From JAOABP01 sp964590395 (GTDB lineage: Bacteria; Hydrothermota; Tepidihabitantia; Tepidihabitantales; Tepidihabitantaceae), in the NCBI GenBank assembly GCA_964590395.1, contig CAZPVT010000030.1, forward strand, positions 186,001 through 250,000: DNA of 64,000 nt, in the 5' to 3' direction. This document shows, one piece after another, positions 60,654 to 64,000 of this stretch (positions are counted from its first letter, which is position 1; each line of letters opens with the position of its first letter). The notes beneath the pieces were generated by a model. The model was not told where the DNA came from. It did not search any database and saw only the letters and a program-made list of their open reading frames with translations. Made by a program: the position numbers and the translations under genes.

Positions 60654-62780
60654 TTATTTAAGCCAGGGCATATACGAAGAAACTTTTAACACAAGGCCGA
60701 GCACAACAATAGAAACCATTGACTGCAGTTTCAACAAGATATTCAAGGATGGTCCTGCCGCATCTTTCAAGGGGTCACCTACTGTATCGCCAACTACTCC
60801 CGCTTTATGCGCATCCGAGCCTTTACCACCGTAGTTACCCTTTTCGATATATTTCTTGGCATTATCCCAGGCACCGCCGCCGTTTGCCATAAATATTGCC
60901 AGGCAAAATCCACTTGCTAAACCACCGACCAGGAACCCCGCAACACCCTCTGGTCCCAAGAGTAATCCAACAATTACAGGAGCAATTATTGCCGTCAGTG
61001 CCGGTGCTACCATCTCTTTTTGTGCTGCTTTCGTACAAATAGTAACCGCTTGGGCGTAGTCAGGTTTGACCTTCCCTTCCATTATTCCAGTAATCTCACG
61101 AAACTGACGCCGCACCTCCTCGGCGATTTTGGAGGCAGTTCTACCTACCGCTTTAATGATCGACGAACTAACTAACATCGGGACAACTGCGCCAGCAAAG
61201 ATTCCGGCGATAAGATATGGGTTTAGCAGAGAAAGGTTTAAAACCCTGATCTCCCCCAAAAATCGTTGACTGACTATCCGCACCTCATCGCGGTAAGCGG
61301 CAATCAATGCTAGGGCAGTCAAAGCGGCGGAACCAATTGCAAACCCTTTACCAGTTGCCGCTGTTGTATTGCCAAGTGCATCCAGTGCGTCCGTGCGCTC
61401 CCGAACAATTGGCTCCTGACCTGTCATTTGGGCATTGCCACCGGCATTGTCCGCAACCGGCCCATAGGCATCGGTGGCTAAAGTTATTCCTAAGGTGGAA
61501 AGCATACCAACAGCAGCGATGCCGATGCCGTAGAGTCCTATTTCGGTATTACCCCCCCCAGAAAAATAATAACTGGTGATAATCGCGACAACCACCACGA
61601 CCACAATCGGAAACGCCGAGCGCATTCCCACCGAAAGCCCTTCAAGAATCACAGTGGCTGGGGAGGTTCGGGCTTCAGCAGCAATTGCCCGTGTGGGTGA
61701 ATAAGAGTCGGAAGTAAATAATTCGGTAAAAAATCCGACCAGCACCCCGGCGATCAATCCCGAAAGTATCGCCCAGTAAATCGACCAGTTCTGAGGTAAC
61801 AACCACTTGGTTACTAAAAATCCCAAAATCGCAGCGAGTATCGCAGTACCATAAATTCCTCGCCTCAGCGCTGCTAACAGCACCCTTTGTTCCGCTTTTT
61901 CACCGGCTCGGACAAAAAAACTACCGATAATTGAAGAAACGACGCCGACACCGGCAAGTACCATCGGCAATAAAACGCCGTTAATCTCCCAGCCGGTGTT
62001 CTTAAATGCTACGACCGATAGCGCCATTGAAGCGATAATAGAATCGACATAGGACTCATAAAGGTCAGCACCCATACCCGCAATATCACCGACATTATCG
62101 CCGACATTATCGGCGATAACTGCTGGATTGCGCGGATCATCTTCGGGAATACCCGCTTCTATTTTACCCACTAAATCAGCACCGACATCGGCTGCCTTTG
62201 TAAAAATGCCGCCGCCGACTCGAGCAAATAATGCCTGCGAACTGGCACCGATTCCGAATGCCAGCATTGTTGATGTAATTAACTCCAGTTTATGAATTAG
62301 AGGTTCATTGGCATAGACAGCGTTGAGAATAATATACCAGATTGAAATATCAAGTAACCCCAGACCGACTACTACCAGTCCCATAACCATACCCGATGAG
62401 AAGGCAACTCGTAGTCCTGAATTTAGGCTCTGTTTGCTTGCCCAAGTGGTGCGTGCACTGCATCGTACACCAACAGACATTCCGATAAAACCAGCGAGTC
62501 CAGAGAAAAAACCGCCGGTTAGGAAGGCGAATGGGACAAACGGCGACTGTAACTTCAATAGTGCCAGAATCAGCAGAAGCACGAAAGCTACAGCAAAGAA
62601 TAGGCTTACTCCCTTATATTGTTGTTTCAGATACGCAGTGGCGCCCTCTTTTACCGCTTTTGCCACCATTTTCATTGCGTCAGTTCCCTCGTTTTTACGC
62701 AGGTTACTCAACGCCAGAAACATGGCAAAAAGCAGTGCCAGAATCGCGCTGATTGGCGCTACCCAGAAAATAACACTCAT
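60654..62780 (-). CDS. hppA: Membrane-bound ion-translocating pyrophosphatase
   Basis: A 708-residue integral membrane protein with about 16 helices that couples pyrophosphate hydrolysis to H+ or Na+ pumping. KAADVGADLVGKIEAGIPED and DPRNPAVIADNVGDNVGD carry the PPi/Mg site, and the late GGAWDNAKKYIE and GDTVGDPLKDAAGPSLN repeat it. GNTTAATGKG has Ala where K-independent enzymes have Lys, so it is probably K+-dependent. Na+ versus H+ pumping is not decided. AAAGGAG lies about 9 nt before the ATG. A run of eight C (61552-61559) codes for a Gly triplet. Confidence 0.96.
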   Translation of the reverse strand: MSVIFWVAPISAILALLFAMFLALSNLRKNEGTDAMKMVAKAVKEGATAYLKQQYKGVSLFFAVAFVLLLILALLKLQSPFVPFAFLTGGFFSGLAGFIGMSVGVRCSARTTWASKQSLNSGLRVAFSSGMVMGLVVVGLGLLDISIWYIILNAVYANEPLIHKLELITSTMLAFGIGASSQALFARVGGGIFTKAADVGADLVGKIEAGIPEDDPRNPAVIADNVGDNVGDIAGMGADLYESYVDSIIASMALSVVAFKNTGWEINGVLLPMVLAGVGVVSSIIGSFFVRAGEKAEQRVLLAALRRGIYGTAILAAILGFLVTKWLLPQNWSIYWAILSGLIAGVLVGFFTELFTSDSYSPTRAIAAEARTSPATVILEGLSVGMRSAFPIVVVVVVAIITSYYFSGGGNTEIGLYGIGIAAVGMLSTLGITLATDAYGPVADNAGGNAQMTGQEPIVRERTDALDALGNTTAATGKGFAIGSAALTALALIAAYRDEVRIVSQRFLGEIRVLNLSLLNPYLIAGIFAGAVVPMLVSSSIIKAVGRTASKIAEEVRRQFREITGIMEGKVKPDYAQAVTICTKAAQKEMVAPALTAIIAPVIVGLLLGPEGVAGFLVGGLASGFCLAIFMANGGGAWDNAKKYIEKGNYGGKGSDAHKAGVVGDTVGDPLKDAAGPSLNILLKLQSMVSIVVLGLVLKVSSYMPWLK

Positions 62781-62859
62781 TTATAGCGGCTCCTTTCTTT
62801 ATCTGTCTTTAATTAACGATTATATATACTGACCTTTGTTATCTTAAAATGGCAGTCAT

Positions 62860-62888
62860 ATATTAATTTTCAAAAATAGCTATGTCAA
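62860..62888 (-). promoter_or_regulatory. Probable hppA promoter with a long leader
   Basis: On the minus strand TTGACA (62888-62883), a 17-nt spacer and TAATAT (62865-62860); predicted start near 62853, giving a 73-nt leader with a Shine-Dalgarno sequence. A second TATAAT (62824-62819) without a good -35 is an alternative. Confidence 0.45.
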
Positions 62889-62896
62889 AAAATTCA

Positions 62897-63325
62897 TTAG
62901 TACCAATCACCACTGATGATTTCATTCGGTACCCGCCGTAGTTCTTTCTTCTTGGCAACTAATTTCTTCAGGCGCAGTATTTTTTCTTTTGCCCTCTTTG
63001 ATCGTTTGCGCTTTTGTCGTTTGATTTTCTCAATCGCTTTTTCTCTTTCTGTTTTAACTTTTAGTATCTCGGCTCCAATTTTTGCCAGTAAAAGCCGACG
63101 AGCAAGAAAACGGTTTAATGCTTGAGAACGTTCCCGAGTAACTTTCAATTCGATCCCCGTGGGCAAATGTTTCAGGTATACTCCGGTAGCAACCTTATTA
63201 ACATTCTGTCCACCAGGTCCTGAACTTCGGATGAACTTTTCGATTAGATCTTCCTCTTTAACACCTAATCTTGCCATTTTTTCATATAACTCTTGTGTTT
63301 TTTTCGGATGTACTGGAAATTTCAT
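62897..63325 (-). CDS. GGQ release-factor-like protein (ArfB/PrfH type)
   Basis: A 142-residue protein with the peptidyl-tRNA hydrolysis motif SSGPGGQNVNKVAT near residue 36, then HLPTGIELKVTRERSQALNR and a very basic C-terminal tail (KRQKRKRSKRAKEK). It lacks the codon-recognition domains of RF1/RF2. It could rescue stalled ribosomes like ArfB, whose basic tail enters the mRNA channel, or be a PrfH-type factor. The tail here is followed by about 30 more residues, which is longer than in typical ArfB. It starts 6 nt after the accB stop. Confidence 0.85.
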   Translation of the reverse strand: MKFPVHPKKTQELYEKMARLGVKEEDLIEKFIRSSGPGGQNVNKVATGVYLKHLPTGIELKVTRERSQALNRFLARRLLLAKIGAEILKVKTEREKAIEKIKRQKRKRSKRAKEKILRLKKLVAKKKELRRVPNEIISGDWY

Positions 63326-63331
63326 CGGGTG

Positions 63332-63985
63332 TTAAAGCGGTTCAACTAACATCAGCGGCTGACCGTATTCAACGGAATCACCATCTTTTATCAGAATATC
63401 AACAATTCGACACTTTTTCTCCGCTTGAATTTCGTTCATTAACTTCATTGCCTCAACAACACAAAGGGTCTGACCGGGTTCAACCACATCCCCCTTTTCT
63501 ACAAATGATGGTGATTCGGGTCTCGGACGAGAATAAAAGGTTCCTACCATCGGTGAGGTTATCTGTTCAATTTTAGCTGATGGTGGTGTTTTGGGCGGTT
63601 CAGTCTGTTGGGGTTTGCTTTTCTCTTCGGCAACTGCCGGTGCTGATAGAGAAGCGGGGGCAACCTGCGGAGTAGCACTAACCGTAGTTTGCCCACCCCC
63701 TGTGGTTAACGGCGGCGCCGGAATTGAAACTTCAGCAATGTTCATCGGCAAGGTGTGTCCCCTTTTTACTCTAATTTTCTCTTCGCCAATTTCCCAATCC
63801 AATTCTGTAACACCGTGTATATTTGTCAGTTCCAATAGGTGCCGTAAGCGTCTAATTTCTGGTTCCTCTGGTGCCGGGGTGGTATTAACCGGTGGACTAA
63901 TCTCCGGTTTTGCCTCCTTCACGGTTAACATTGGTTCCTTGGATGGAGTAGGATTTTTTCGCCATTGAAAGAATTTAAGCGCCAC
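63332..63985 (-). CDS. accB: Biotin carboxyl carrier protein of acetyl-CoA carboxylase (start may lie beyond the window)
   Basis: At least 217 residues, with a GTG at 63985; the frame stays open to the edge, so the start is uncertain. IRRLRHLLELTNIHGVTELD and EEKIRVKRG (residues 44-75) match the AccB N-terminal segment, which here is preceded by about 40 extra residues. A Pro/Ala linker leads to the biotinyl domain with VVEAMKLMNEI, whose Lys takes biotin. It carries CO2 between AccC and AccAD in fatty acid synthesis. accC would be expected next, but the following gene is the GGQ protein. Confidence 0.88.
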   Translation of the reverse strand: MALKFFQWRKNPTPSKEPMLTVKEAKPEISPPVNTTPAPEEPEIRRLRHLLELTNIHGVTELDWEIGEEKIRVKRGHTLPMNIAEVSIPAPPLTTGGGQTTVSATPQVAPASLSAPAVAEEKSKPQQTEPPKTPPSAKIEQITSPMVGTFYSRPRPESPSFVEKGDVVEPGQTLCVVEAMKLMNEIQAEKKCRIVDILIKDGDSVEYGQPLMLVEPL

Positions 63986-64000
63986 CTCTGGAAAGATAGC

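Noticed and set aside
62323..62832. 169-residue plus-strand frame over hppA
   Set aside because: Antisense shadow of the conserved pyrophosphatase gene.

Overview
The window reads as chromosomal DNA from a Gram-negative-type (diderm) bacterium of the FCB superphylum, most likely an uncultured lineage such as WOR-3/Stahlbacteria or a relative. This rests on a SprA-type type IX secretion (T9SS) translocon, large gingipain-like C25 proteins with T9SS-style C-terminal sorting domains, LptE/LptF/LptG for lipopolysaccharide transport, HslV, a membrane pyrophosphatase and a THI4-type thiazole synthase that suggests anaerobic life. No species can be named from sequence alone. I recognise no rRNA, tRNA, insertion sequence, prophage or CRISPR array.

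Layout. 1-1107: tail of a type I restriction subunit (HsdR) and a small zinc peptidase. 1191-5962: hypD-hypE, a site-2 protease, lgt and a comF-like gene. 6047-8701: a split lysine-ketoglutarate reductase/saccharopine dehydrogenase pair, tail to tail with a ferritin-like gene. 9308-23507: one apparently continuous operon that starts with poly-gamma-glutamate genes (pgsB, pgsC, pgsW-like), continues with an exported protein, a predicted outer-membrane barrel and a lipoprotein, and ends with two giant C25-like proteins, a YCF48-type propeller protein and a second lipoprotein. 23627-28122: tilS, ftsH, dapA, dapB, converging on hslV. 28877-33507: an HDAC-family deacetylase and three surface-glycan genes. 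33583-34371: two small membrane proteins. 34456-40282: thi4, lptE, an rRNA/tRNA uracil methyltransferase, an amidohydrolase and polX. 40317-42652: lptG and lptF. 42894-52469 (minus strand): folD, ispA, dxs, sprA and a comEA-like gene in one operon. 52638-58873 (minus strand): ferredoxin-like protein, barrel-SppA fusion, BFD-like protein, FAD oxidoreductase, zinc-ribbon protein and an HtrA protease. 58917-59569: a gene-free stretch with a striking G-poor, A/C-rich tract. 59570-63985 (minus strand): acetyltransferase, hppA, a GGQ release-factor-like protein and a biotin carboxyl carrier protein.

Two observations stand out. First, the 14-kb pgs operon joins poly-gamma-glutamate polymerase genes to a periplasmic protein, an outer-membrane barrel, lipoproteins and T9SS-type secreted proteins, with genes overlapping or nearly touching throughout. 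It is a candidate for an undescribed diderm poly-gamma-glutamate export or surface-assembly system. Both C25 proteins keep the catalytic Cys region but appear to have lost the catalytic His, so they may be structural rather than proteolytic. Second, thirteen operon-head genes carry a sigma70-like promoter (TTGAC-type -35, 16-17 nt spacer, TANNNT-type -10) so close to the start codon that the predicted 5' leader is only 0-8 nt. Shine-Dalgarno sequences are seen mainly at internal genes. This points to widespread leaderless transcription.

The genome is compact: two convergent pairs share a TTAG in which the stop codons of both strands overlap, and most operon joints overlap by 1-11 nt. All assignments are from motifs and remembered family features; no database search was run.
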